From Rebecca billardiae RCC1528 (Eukaryota > Haptophyta), in assembly GCA_965240325.2 (NCBI GenBank), contig OZ251224.1, positions 248,001-312,000 on the forward strand: a stretch of DNA of 64,000 nucleotides. Reading direction: 5' to 3'. Below, piece after piece: positions 51,238 to 62,163 of the stretch. Made by a program: the position numbers and the translations under genes. Within the stretch, counting starts at the first letter, position 1; each line of letters starts with the position of its first letter. The notes under the pieces were generated by a model, which saw nothing but the letters and a program-made list of their open reading frames with translations, was not told where the DNA came from and ran no database searches.

Positions 51238-54200
51238 TCAAGCGGCCGCGGCCTGCTCGCGCTCCACCTGGGCGGCAGCTGTGGCCTCCATCACCGCCGC
51301 CTCGAGGTTTTGGTCCTGCATGAAGAGCTTGCGCAGGGCGTCGTCGTCCTGCACGGTGTCGCGGGCCGCCCACGCACGCGGGGCAGCGGGTGAGCGCTGC
51401 GTGCCCACCTCCCGCCGCTCGCTGCGGAGCCGCGCGCTGCCGCGCGCGGCCGCGCTCGCGCGCGCGCGCTCGCACCTCAAACTGAGCGACGCCAAAAGAG
51501 GCGAGGCCTGTGCGCGCGACACGGCCGATGAACTGGCGCAGCGTGTTGGCCGAGTGGTTGGTCGAGAACGTCTTGTCGATCAGCACCGACGTGCACGGCA
51601 CGTTGGCGCCGTAGGTGAAGTCCTGCAGTCGCACGCACGCGCGCGCGCGCACGCGCGCGCCCCGCGCTCAGCCGCACGCGCGCGCGCGCGCGGCGCCGGC
51701 GGTGGGCGTGCGCGCGGCCGCACCTTGGTGACGGCGCACACGGAGAGCTGGCCGCGCTCCATCTGCTCCGAGACGTAGTTGGTGTACGACGTGTTCCCCT
51801 GCGGGTTCACCGCGGCCGAGTGCGGCGCGTGCGCGCCCACGCCCGCGAGCAGCAGCATCTTCCACACGTCGTCCACGACCAGCTCGGTGATGCGCTTGAG
51901 CTCCGACTGCTTGGGCAGGTGGCGGAAGAAGGCGGGGTCGATGCTCTTCATGAGCGCGTCGACCTCGGGCTCCTTCATGCCCAGCTTGCCCGCGTAGTGT
52001 CGCACGTGCGCGCGCGAGTTCACCACCGTGTGCTCCGGGATCTTGAGCGCCTTCTCCGCGCCCATCGAGATGTCGAGCTCGCGCATGCGCTGCGCCATCA
52101 GCTCGTCCGCGCGGTCCGAGCCCTTGGAGGCCTTCTCGACCTCCTTGCGGATGGCGGCGATCTGGCGCTCGACGGCGGCCTCGTGCGCCTCGACCTCGCG
52201 CGAGAGGTCCTTGAGCGAGGGCATCTCGCCCACCAGCTGCCGCGCCGTCGACTCGAGCTGCGCCGTCGGCTTGGTCGAGACGGTGAGCGTCATGCCCATG
52301 AAGTGGCGCGCCGTGTCGGTCAGCAGCTTGCCCGAATCAAACGGCGGGTACGGCGGCGGCGGCGCGCCCTCCTCCTCGGCGGCGGCGGGGTCCTCGTAGC
52401 ACACGGCGCGGACGAGCGCGTCGTCGCCCGTCGCCTGCAGCGCGTCGAGCGTGTCCAGCGCGTACGCGCGCAGCGACGCGTGCGTGAGCTGGCTCGGGTC
52501 GGAGAAGCGCGCGTTGAGCGAGTCAACCTTGACGCCCGACGCGGCCAGCCGCTCGGCGGCGTGCGGCCGCGAGAGCCTTTCGTGCAGGTCGACGACGGCC
52601 TGCGAGGTGTAGGCCTTGAGCAGCAGCGGCTCGGTGCGCACGCGGTGCACGAGCTGCTTCAGCTCCGCCGCGCTCGCGCACAGCTGGTGCGGCGCCGCCA
52701 CGCGCCCGTTCGGCCGCACGAGCAGCGAGCCCACGTTGAGCTGCATGCTCACAATCTCCTTGACGTTGGCCCCCGCGTCGGTCGCGCCGTACTGCCGCAT
52801 GCGGCGCAGCCAGTCGGAGATGGGGGAGGGGAGGAGGTCCTGCGGCGGCAGCGTGGCGGAGCACCAGACGGTCTTGACCGGCGAGGCGAGCATCGTCGCC
52901 ACCATCGCGCCCGTCACCGAGTCGTCCGGCTGCGCCTCGCCGCCCGACTGGTCGGAGCCCATCGTCGGCTCGTCGAGCATCAGCACCGTCTGCGCCGGGT
53001 CGAGCTGCCGCAGCAGCCACGCGGCCGAGACGACGTCGGCGACGAACATGCGCGGCGGGCGCAGCGGCATCGGCGCGCGGCGCTTGCGGATGCGCAGCTT
53101 GTTCTCCTCCTGCCGCTCGATCCCGTCGCGCAGCTTCTGCTCCATCTGCTCGACCGAGGTGGAGGTGGAGGCGCCGCGCAGCCCGCACAGCCACGAGCAC
53201 GTGACGAGCTGGTTGTGCACCCACGCAAACGGGATGCCCTGGTTGTACAGGATCTGCGCGATCTCGAGGTTGACGCGGCGCGCGAGGCAGCAGAAGACGA
53301 CCTTCGAGTCGGGGAACAGCTCGGCCAGCGTCGGCGCGACCGACGTCTTCCCCGTGTCCGGCGGCGAGCGCAGCAGCACGAGCTGCGGCCCCGGCTGCAG
53401 CAGCGCCTTGAAGAGCTCGACCTGCGTGCCGTACGGCTGCAGGAACTTGGCGGCGTGGCGCTTGCGGAAGTCGGAGGAGGAGAGGAGGTGCGCGAAGGAG
53501 CGGAGGCACTCGTCCGCCTCGAACTTCACCGCCGACTTCACCTTCGCGAGCACGTGCCGCGCGTCGAGCATCATCCGCGAGCCCTGCGCCTTGGCGAGCG
53601 CCTTGTCGCCAAACCGCAGCTTGTACTGCGCCTCGTACGTCATCACCGCGTCGGAGAGGTTGCGGATGGCGCCGAAGGAGGCGGCCTTGCTCGCCTCCTT
53701 CTTGAGGTACTGCGAGGCGCACGCCATCTCGCGCGCGAGCTGCAGCTCCCACGGCGCGTCCGTCGCCAGCGGCCGGTCGGGCTGCAGCCCCTCGAGCCAG
53801 CCGATCGCCTTGTCGCCCAGCCCGCCATGCTTGGTCGTCTTCTTCGACGTCTGCGCCGACTCGCCCTGCATGATGCGCACGATGTTGTCGAGCTTGATCT
53901 GCACCTTGGCCGAGATCTTCACCTCCTTCCCGCCGCCGCCGCCGCCGCCGCCCTTCTTCCCGCCGCCGCCGCCGCCCTTCTTCCCGCCGCCGCCGCCGCC
54001 GCCGCCCTTCTTGCCCTTGCCGTCCTTGCCGTCGCCGCCGCCGTCCGCGTCGGCGTCGGGCAGCTCGACCTGCATCGACTCGAGCTTGGGGCGGATGTGG
54101 TTGGTGTAGATCCAGTCCGCGAACCCGTCCATCTCGGGCAGCATGTCCGTGAGGAAGCGGCCGCTATTCTCGTCAAACTGGACGTCGCCCGAGGTGCGAA

Positions 54201-54387
54201 TCTGCGTGCTCACGCGCGTGAGCATCTCGACGACCGCGCGGCGCGCGGGCAGCAGCGCGCCCTCGATCGTCTTCCACTCGTCCTTCGTCACCGCCTCGAG
54301 CAGCAGCGCTGAGCCCTCGTCATCGTCGTCATCGTCGTCGTCCTTCGCGTCCTTCGGCGGCGCCTCCTTGGGCGGAGGGTCCCCCAT
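51238..54387 (-). CDS. divergent SF2-like helicase/ATPase with Gly-Lys linker
   Basis: Inferred exons are complement of 51724-54387, 51476-51622 and 51238-51348, giving 973 aa; introns of 101 and 127 bp begin GTGCGG and GTGCGA. The Asp-rich N-terminus is followed by a helical domain and a Gly/Lys linker at about 117-154. Helicase-like motifs are: an altered Walker A, SPPDTGKTS (341-349), without the first Gly; VFCCLARRVN; Walker B VLMLDEPTMG (468-477); and CSATLPP (509-515). Motif VI, RQFIGRVARTGL, lies in exon 2 and supports the splice join. The DEPT box differs from DEAD/DEAH. A long helical segment (EVEAHEAAVERQIAAIRKEV) lies between motifs III and VI. Substrate and pathway are unknown. 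It is divergent from the Stc1-like gene, 85 bp apart. Confidence 0.75.
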
Positions 54388-54472
54388 GATACCCGCGTCC
54401 GGTCAAGACCACGTCGTCTCGGTCCGGGAGCGCCGGCGCGGCCCAGTTTTGAGTTTTCCAATACGCGTCACG
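54388..54472. promoter_or_regulatory. probable bidirectional promoter
   Basis: 85 bp separate the helicase-like and Stc1-like start codons, the tightest divergent pair in the window. Confidence 0.45.
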
Positions 54473-55060
54473 ATGGCGACGACCGAGATCGCGTGGGCGG
54501 GCAACTTTGACTGTGGGCAGTGTGGGAGGAAGCGCCTCGTCGGCGCCGAGTTCTCCAAAGCGGCGCTCGAGCGGCATCGCCGCGATCCATCCGCGCCGCT
54601 GAAGTGCAAGGCGTGCGTCGACACTGCCGCCGAGGCCGAGAGGGTTGCTGCCGCCGCTCGACGGCAGGCGAGCGACGAGGCGGGCACGGCGGAGGAGCAC
54701 GTGTGCTCCGCGTGCGAGCAGCCGCTCGCAGCCGCCATGTTCAACCGCAACCAATTGAACAAGGGCCCAGGCAAGCAGCGCTGCCAGCAGTGCGTCGCCG
54801 ACGCGGAGAAGGCGGCATCGAGCGCGGGCGACGCAGCGTATGCCGAGCGCCTTGCGAGCGCGCGCACAGCGCTCGCTCGAGCGGAGGCGGCTGGCACCCC
54901 TGCAGAGCGGCTCGCCGCGAGTGCGCACTTATCTGCGATCGAGGCCGAGAAAGTGACCGGTCTCAAGCCGATCAAGTTGCGCGCGCGCGGAGGCGGTGGG
55001 GGGCGGCGTGGCAGCGGGCGCGGCGGCGGGCGCGGCGGCGGAGGGCGTGCCTCAGCCTGA
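54473..55060 (+). CDS. Stc1-like double zinc-finger protein with RGG tail
   Basis: 195 aa from ATG 54473. Two similar Cys modules occur: C14/C17 with C45/C48 (FDCGQCGRKR, then FSKAALERH, then KCKACV), and C78/C81 with C104/C107 (VCSACEQPL, FNRNQLNKGPG, RCQQC). The spacing and FS/FN-xxQL core resemble the Stc1 domain, known from a fission yeast protein linking RNAi to heterochromatin; in many protists the domain occurs in uncharacterised proteins. The C-terminal 27 residues are an RGG box (RGGGGGRRGSGRGGGRGGGG), a likely RNA-binding tail. RNA-related function is therefore inferred. A perfect 19-base palindrome follows the stop at 55081-55099. Confidence 0.6.
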   Translation: MATTEIAWAGNFDCGQCGRKRLVGAEFSKAALERHRRDPSAPLKCKACVDTAAEAERVAAAARRQASDEAGTAEEHVCSACEQPLAAAMFNRNQLNKGPGKQRCQQCVADAEKAASSAGDAAYAERLASARTALARAEAAGTPAERLAASAHLSAIEAEKVTGLKPIKLRARGGGGGRRGSGRGGGRGGGGRASA

Positions 55061-55710
55061 CTGCTGACTGTAATCTGTATGTACTACTAGTAGTAGTACT
55101 AGCCTTGTTTGCATGTCAGAAGGTTGACACTCACTCGGTGGCGCCTCACGGGAGACGCGCAAAGCGGTGTGGCAAGGTCTTGAGGGATGCAGCTGTGCGT
55201 CATCACTCTGCACTCATCTTGTCGCTGGCACGCCGTGGGCGATGGCATACGCCGGTCGGGCGCTCCAAAGCACGCAACATCACTGACACCGCACGACGGG
55301 CCGCCATGGCGAGCCCCATCGACGTCATCGACATCATCAGTGTCGATTTCGTTCATCATCACTTTCAACTTGCGTGTATTGTACCACGGGCACGGTTCGC
55401 CGCCTCACAATTCGATTTGAAAGGTAGCGCGCAGCCAGCAGTATTCGAACAAAGGCGTTGGGCGGATGGCTGGCCGCTCGCGGCTCGCGTTTTTGATTGC
55501 AGCGGCACCAAGGACGCTTCGTCCAGCAAGTAACACGACCAACTCCCGCCTTCGGCGCGCTAATGCCGAAGCGTTCAGGCCCACAAACATTGCCGCCGAA
55601 AGAATCGGCAACGTGCGAGCGCCGTGCAGTTGCGTTGCTGAGCCGTCCAACCAAACTCGTCTTCACGCCGTCCCGCTCGCCGCCGCCGTCCGATCGCCGC
55701 CGCCGCCACC
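55061..55710. other. intergenic stretch
   Basis: No gene recognised. It holds a 9-bp-arm palindrome at 55081-55099 (GTACTACTA, G, TAGTAGTAC), then ordinary sequence of lower GC and a GC-rich leader before the next ATG. Confidence 0.5.
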
Positions 55711-56793
55711 ATGTTCGCCACGCTGGTGCTCGGCCTCCTCGCGCACGCGGATGACCGCTCGATCGTGGACAAGATGAGCTCGCCTCGCGCGACGGTGCCG
55801 CTCCTCAGCAACCCTGGCCGCCAGATCTCGGTGTGCACCTCGCGCCTCTCGCGCAACGCGGCGCACGCGCGCGTGCGCTTTGCGTGTCGCACGCGGCGCG
55901 CGGCGCGGCGCAGCCCACCAGGCCCCACGCGCGCCGGCGCGAAGCGTGCTGACTCGTGCGGCCCGACCTTCCCCTGATGCCCCATTGCTGCGCTCGCGCG
56001 CAGTCTGAGGCCAAGAACCAGCTGAGCTGGAGCGCGTTCCGTGGCGCGTGGCGCGAGAACATCGGCGACGTGCAGACGGGTGTGACGCTGGACCAGTCGA
56101 AGCACAGCGACTTCTTCTCGACGGCTGCGCTGGCCAAGCGTGTGGTGGACAACGATCTCAAGGTGGACGCGCAGGTGACGCACGACTTCCACGACCAGAA
56201 CACCAAGCTCGACGCGTCGCTGCTCACGAAGGACGGCACGCGCATCTCTGGCGACATCGACCGCAACATGAAGGTTGGCCGTGTCGAGGTCAGCAAGTCG
56301 CTCAACGACCTGCCGCTGTCGAAGCAGCTCGGCGACCGCCTCACGCTTAGCCCGTCGCTCGCCGTCGAGAACCGTGAGCTCACGCTCGAGATCGCGCAGG
56401 ACATTGGCGAGAAGGTGCGCGCGCGTGCGTGCGCGCGCGAGGCTGCGCGCGCCGCGCGCAACCGACGGCGAACCGACGGCGCTGACCAGCCTCCCCCTCC
56501 TCGCGGCCCGTCGTGCGCGCCGCCCGCCCGCCGCGCAGAACATGCTCGTGCCCTCGGTGTCTCTCAACAGCGACGGCTCGCTCAACCGGTGGGGCGTCGG
56601 CTGGATGAGCCGCCTGAACAACGGCGACGCGCTCGCGGCCCGGCTGGACGCGGACAACAAGCTGGACGTGCGCTACGACCGCCAGTGCGACGACGGCTCG
56701 CAGTGGCGCCTCAACGCGAACGTGCCCTCGCTCGGCGGCAGCGACGTGATCTCGAACACGGAGTGGTCGGTGACGCGCGCGTGGAGCAAGTAG
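55711..56793 (+). CDS. beta-strand-rich, possibly secreted or organellar protein
   Basis: Inferred exons are 55711-55872, 56004-56414 and 56539-56793, giving 275 aa; introns of 131 and 124 bp begin GTGCGC. A short hydrophobic start (MFATLVLGLLAHA) suggests a signal peptide. The body alternates polar and hydrophobic residues in strands of 8-12 (DVQTGVTLDQSKHSDFFSTA, LKVDAQVTHDFHDQNTKLDA, LDVRYDRQCDDGSQWRLNAN) and ends NTEWSVTRAWSK. This periodic pattern fits an outer-membrane-type beta-barrel of plastid or mitochondrion, but no family is recognised. An alternative first donor at 55831 would drop 14 residues without changing frame. Confidence 0.6.
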
Positions 56794-57362
56794 ATCTCGC
56801 CGCGGACGAGGTCCCGAGTGCCATCGATCGCGTGATGCCGCGCACGCGCGCGCGGGCGGCTGCCCGGCCCTGAAATACGGGCCGTGCTGCCGCACTGCGC
56901 CGCGTCGTGGTGCCCGAAGCCGGGGTGAGCATGCGAATGCTGCACGCCCGCAGGGCGACGCGAGGTGGCGACCATGACGGCGTTGTGCCCCGCCGATGCA
57001 GCCGGTCTTCTTGGCCGGCCGTACCTGGCATCACGGGCGCGGTGCACGTCCTGTCCTGTGAAGCACACGAGATCAACCGCGATCTCAATCTGTTGCCCAC
57101 CTGCGCACCAAGCTCGACTGTCGTCACCAGTGTAATTGTCAGCAAATTGTTCCGTCATTACCGCCTCATCAGAGCGCACTATGCGTGCGTAGTCAGCCCG
57201 TCGGCTCCGTCGCACTACTCAGTACTCAGTAGTACCGCAGTACACACTGTCCGCCTGGGATCCCGGACCCGTACAAGTAGCCGCCGATCTCCGTGCGTCC
57301 GGATGGCACAGTTTCGTGCTTTTTGGGTGGTGATTTCCAGATTTCGTCGTCGCCCGGTGCGC
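56794..57362. other. intergenic stretch
   Basis: No gene seen; GC content falls towards the foldback element that follows. Confidence 0.5.
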
Positions 57363-58897
57363 AATTTCATGCTCGGAAGTCCCACAGCGGGACTTCTCCG
57401 AGCTTACAGGATCGCCAGTGAAGACCTCCCGCGCCCCTCGAGATCATACGGAGTTGGCGGCGAGATCGCGCTCTTGCGGCGGCGGCGGGCGGGAGCGCGC
57501 GCCGGCGCTCGCTCGCGCGCTCGCTGCCCGCAGCGCGCGCGTCAGGTCGTCGCGAGCGCTCGCGCACCGGCGCTAGGGCGCGTGCCACCTGCGCACGCCG
57601 CTCGTTCGCGCCTGCGCGCTCCGCTCCGCCGCTGCGGCCCTTGCGAGCGCTCGCCGTGTCCTGCGCCGGTGCTGGGCCGCGTCGAAAGCCTGGTTGTGCG
57701 GCCAGCCAAGTGTGGCGTTTGCGGCTTGGCGCGCGAGCGCGCGACGCAGCGGATGGCGCGTGTGAGCCGCCCAGCCAGCGTCACTCGCCTCGTGCGCCGC
57801 GCGCCGACCGCACGCCCCAGATTCGACGCCGAGCGCTGCTCGGTCACGGTGAGACGGGTCGGCGCTCCGCATCGCAGAGCCGCGCGTGGTCGCGCAGAAG
57901 AGGCCGCGCGTGGCCGGCGCGGCCGCTGTGTGCCGTGGCCCAGACCTCAATCGCGTCCTCAGTTGCTTGCCTTGCCCAAGTGGTCACGCCGCACTCACGA
58001 GTGGGCGACTTGACCTGACCCTGCGTGCCGGGCCGTATCTCATGCCGCCAGCAGTGGGCTCGAACAAATCCATCCTACTCCATTGGTCGACGGCTTCAAG
58101 AACTCGATGGTCATGGTCTAGTAGTGCGCTGATGACACGCGCGCGATCTCCGTGAGCGCAGCTCTTCCATGCAATGGCTTATGTGGCTACGATCGGTGAC
58201 GGCGTGACCTCGAGACACCCGTTCTGAATCCACCTCACGTGTCTGTGTACGGGCAAAAGATTTGTGACTGCTTGGGCGAGGCGAGCGTTCTCACCTGCCG
58301 CGGACGCGATTGAAGTCTGGACCATGGCACACAGCGGCCGCGCCGGCCACGCGCGGCCTCTTCTGCGCGACCACGCGCGGCTCTGCGATGCGGAGCGCCG
58401 ACCCGTCTCACTGTGACCGAGCAGCGCTCGGCGTCGAATCTGGGGCACGCGGTCGGCGCGCGGCGCACGAGGCGAGTGACGCTGGCTGGGCGGCTTACAC
58501 GCGCCATCCGCTGCGTCGCGCGCTCGCGCGCCAAGCCGCAAACGCCACACTTGGCTGGCCGCACAACCAGGCTTTCGACGCGGCCCAGCACCGGCGCAGG
58601 ACACGGCGAGCGCTCGCAAGCGCCGCAGCGGCGGAGCGGAGCGCGCAGGCGCGAACGAGCGGCGTGCGCAGGTGGCACGCGCCCTAGCGCCGGTGCGCGA
58701 GCGCTCGCGACGACCTGACGCGCGCGCTGCGGGCAGCGAGCGCGCGAGCGAGCGCCGGCGCGCGCTCCCGCCCGCCGCCGCCGCAAGAGCGCGATCTCGC
58801 CGCCAACTCCGTATGATCTCGAGGGGCGCGGGAGGTCTTCACTGGCGATCCTGTAAGCTCGGAGAAGTCCCGCTGTGGGACTTCCGAGCATGAAATT
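57363..58897. mobile_element. foldback element with about 0.6-kb inverted arms
   Basis: 57363-57987 and 58267-58897 are inverted copies differing by only a few substitutions and small indels near the inner end; the unique centre is about 280 bp. Each outer end carries its own small hairpin (AAGTCCC, ACAGC, GGGACTT). No transposase is encoded. Target-site duplication is not evident. Structure and lack of coding match foldback or MITE-like transposons; an inverted segmental duplication is the alternative. Confidence 0.75.
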
Positions 58898-59021
58898 TGG
58901 ACGACTGCGCGGAGAAAAGCGCGTTGGCGCCTTGGCGGGAGGTGAGCAACAGCGGCCGAGCGGGCGGCGTGCGTCCTCGTCGCTGCGCGAGGCGTTCCTC
59001 GGCGGGACGCGTCCGACAGCG

Positions 59022-61173
59022 ATGGGTGCGCCGCCGGCGCTGACGCGATTGCAATACTTCGCGTACGGCCTCGGGCACGTGCAGAACGACGCGTGCGCGA
59101 TCTTGTGGTTCTCCTACGGCCTCTTCTTCCTGCACGAGCTGTGCAACGTGCCGGCGGTGCAGGCAGGGCTGGTCATCTTTGCGGGCCAGATCGCTGACGC
59201 GATCGCGACTCCGCTCGCGGGGATCTTCTCAGGTGCGTGTGCGCGCGGGATGTCTGCGCGCGGCCCACGCGACCACTGCGCATGGATGGGCGCTGTCGTC
59301 GCCCGACCTCCACCTGCGCGGGCTCACCCCGACTCGCGGGCCTTTGCCCCCCGCCGGCCGTGCGCATGCAGACGCGACGCCGCCCTCGACCCTGGGTGGG
59401 CGACGGCTGGTGTGGATTGTGCTGGGCTCGGCGTGCGTGGTGGTCTGCTTCCCGCGCTTCTTCTCGCCGTACGTGGCGGCCACGCCGGTCTGGAGCGCCG
59501 TCGCGGCCTCGCTGTTCAACGTGGGCTGGGCGACGACGCAGGTGGGCCACCTCGCGCTCGCGCCCGACCTCGGCGGCGGTGACTCGACGCAGCTGCTGCT
59601 CTCGGCGATCCGGCAGGTGGCGACGGTGCTCTCATCGCTCGCCTCCTTCGTGCTCGTCCGCGTCAGCCTCGCGCTCCTCGGCCCATCCGCTTCGGCCGAG
59701 GCGTCGGCGCGCGTGTTTCACCAGGTGAGCCTGCAGGTTGTGTACGCGGGCGCGATCAGCACACTCCTGTGTGTGCTGCTCGTGGGCGGCTGGCCGCCGC
59801 GCACGCCCGGGCGGGCGGCGCGGGCGCCGAAGCGCGAGGCGCGCGCGACCAAGTCGAGCAAGCAGCGCGAGGCAAGCGCGAGCGCGGGCGCGCCCGCAGC
59901 CGCCGCGCAGCCCGCCGGGCCGCGCGCGGCCCCGAGGCGGCGCCGCTCGACGGCCGAGCTGGCGGTCACGGCCGCGGCGCCGCTCGGTCAGTGGCTGACC
60001 AAGCGCGTCTTCTGGCACGTCGGGCTGCTGTACACGTGCGCGCGGCTCTCGATCAACCTCACGGCGACGTACATGCCGCTGCTGCTGCTCGAGGTGTGCA
60101 AGCGCTCGGTGGCGGACGTCGCCTCCGTGCCCATCTTGCTCTACCTCTGCCAGGTGCGACGCGCCGCGCGCCTCACCCGCGCGCCTCGCCCGCGCGCCGC
60201 GCGGCCGCGCGCGCGCCGCTGCGCGGGGGCGCCGCTGCGCGGGGGAGGCGCGCGGCCGGTGCCCTCCGTGCGCCCTTGTGGGTGCGCAGGCGGGTGGGCG
60301 CGTCGCGCGCGTTGCGCGCGCCCACCGCCGCGCTGGCCGCGCCGCGCCTGACACCTCTCGCCCTCGCCCCCTGCCCCACGCGCCGCACGCGCCGGACCGG
60401 ACCGGCTGGCGCAGATCCTCGGAGCGATCGCGGCCGAGCGGCTCACGCGGCGCTTCACAAAGCCGCGCGCGCTCGCGGCGCTCATCTGCGCGTCCGCCGC
60501 CGGCAGCCTGGGGCTGCGGCTGCTGCCGCCGAGCGCGTGGATCCCGATTGTGCTCGCGGTGTGCGTGCAGTCGCTCGCCTCCTCCGGCGTCCTCGTCCTC
60601 GTCGTCGCGATGCAGGCGGACGCCGCGCGGCTGTTCCCGCACTACGGCCACGGCTTCTTGTACGGCACGCACTCGATGCTGGACAAGCTCACGTCGGGGG
60701 TGGCGATTGTGCTGCTGCAGCAGCTCGCGCAGCGCTCGGAGGCGCAGGGCGGCGCGCAGGCCGGCGCGACGGGGGAGAACGGGATGGCCGCGCCCGCCGG
60801 CGCCTCGGCGCGCCAGGCGTACGTGATCGGCGCGTGCATCGTGCCCATGTGCGCGGCGGTGGCCGCGGGCGCGCTCGGCGCGCGCGACGCCATCGTCGCG
60901 CCGTGGCCCGCGAGCGAGCCTGCGTCGCGCGCGCACACGCCCCCGCGCACGCCGCCGTTCCCGCTCTCGCCCAAGGGGGCGCCGCAGCCGCCCCTCGACC
61001 TCGAGGGCCGCAGACTGGCCGACGCGGAGCAGGACGTGGACGTGGACGTGGACGTGCTCGAGTACGATAACCTCGACCTCGGCGAGCCGCTGCTGGACGC
61101 GCAGCAGCGCGCGCAGCAGCCGACGGTGGGCGCGGCGTCGGCCGGCGCTCAGGACGGTGCCGCGCGCTTATAA
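59022..61173 (+). CDS. MFS transporter, MFSD12-like
   Basis: Inferred exons are 59022-59232, 59372-60153 and 60415-61173, giving 583 aa; introns of 139 and 261 bp begin GTGCGT and GTGCGA. The start matches the MFSD12/GPH group: FAYGLGHVQNDACAILWFSY, then LVIFAGQIADAIATPLAGIF. After intron 1: LFNVGWATTQVGHLALAPDL. After intron 2: FPHYGHGFLYGTHSMLDKLT-type sequence with the DK...G motif. About twelve hydrophobic segments are visible, with a basic cytosolic loop of about 55 residues in the middle. Human MFSD12 is needed for lysosomal cystine import; the substrate here is unknown. The acidic C-terminal tail contains DLGEPLL, a possible sorting signal. An upstream in-frame ATG (58890) lies inside the foldback arm. 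Confidence 0.85.
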
Positions 61174-62091
61174 TGCCGAGGATGCCATTTGCCGTCGCAC
61201 ACGCCGACCGCGGCGGGACGGCCGACTGGGACGTGGCCGGTGCGCCACCGACCCCAGGGCACTCGCCGCCTTTTCATCGCCATCGGGCAGCAGCAGGGGG
61301 CAGCTTCTGAACAGGCCCAATTCCGCCGGTGGGTGGAGCCAGTGGAACACTGGAAGGGTGGACAGGCTGCTGCATGACCGTGACGACTGTGTCTGTGTCA
61401 TCACTGTTACGAGCGGACCGCCGCGGCCGTCGTGGCGTCGTCAGCCGTGACTGCGCGGCCGTGTGCGGTGTGACGCGGTGCGTGGCCGCGCGATGTGGCC
61501 GTGCCGCGTGCGACTCGTGATCCGACGTGATCGCGGAATACCGTCACTGCGAAGTGCGATCGGCGTGACGCTGTGAGTAGGTCCGCCGGACTCCGAGGAC
61601 AATATACTGATGCTTGATATGACTGAGTGTCAAAGTCCAAGGCAGCCATCGGCGCCATTCCCCAGCTCGAGACTTTAATTCCAAGGCGCTGAGCAATTTC
61701 AGCCGCCAAGCTGCAGACTTTCATCATGCAATTCAATCGGTTTCACCATTCAAGAGCAAGGCCAACAGCAGCCATTGTTCATGCAATTTACTATACTCCA
61801 AAGATAAGGAGTATCGGCACACACATGAGGTCTTCGGACTACACATCCAAGGGTCCAGGGATTCTTCACCACTTGGGAAGGTGCCCTGAACTGGACCAGA
61901 GACTACCATGCAGTCATCAGAACTTTCTTTTCATTTCGAGGAGACGTCCCGATCATCACAGGAAGCTTTCGTGCAATGGCCCGAAGGCAATCAACGGAAT
62001 TCCGAGAGCATTCCGACCGAGGGAAGCAGGCACACGAAGATTCCAAAATCTTCATTGCCACTTCTACCAACTTTCACTGAACCAAAACTGA
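61174..62091. other. intergenic stretch, possible LTR or 5' region of the Gag element
   Basis: No gene supported. GC drops sharply after about 61600. TGTCAAAG at 61628-61635 equals the first eight bases of the LTRs at 15684 and 18721, so a diverged LTR might begin here; its end cannot be fixed. Confidence 0.35.
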
Positions 62092-62163
62092 TCGATCAGC
62101 ACGCAACGCAGGGATGCCCCTGCCACATGCTTCCGCCACGCACGAAGTGCCAATCATGAGCTC

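Noticed and set aside
51820-54312. An 830-codon open frame on the plus strand opposite the helicase-like gene
   Set aside because: Its translation is Arg/His/Leu-rich without domains and mirrors the high-GC third positions of the real minus-strand gene.
57367-58893. Identical 73-codon proteins on opposite strands at 57367-57588 and 58672-58893
   Set aside because: They only reflect the inverted arms of the foldback element; composition is low-complexity and no family matches.
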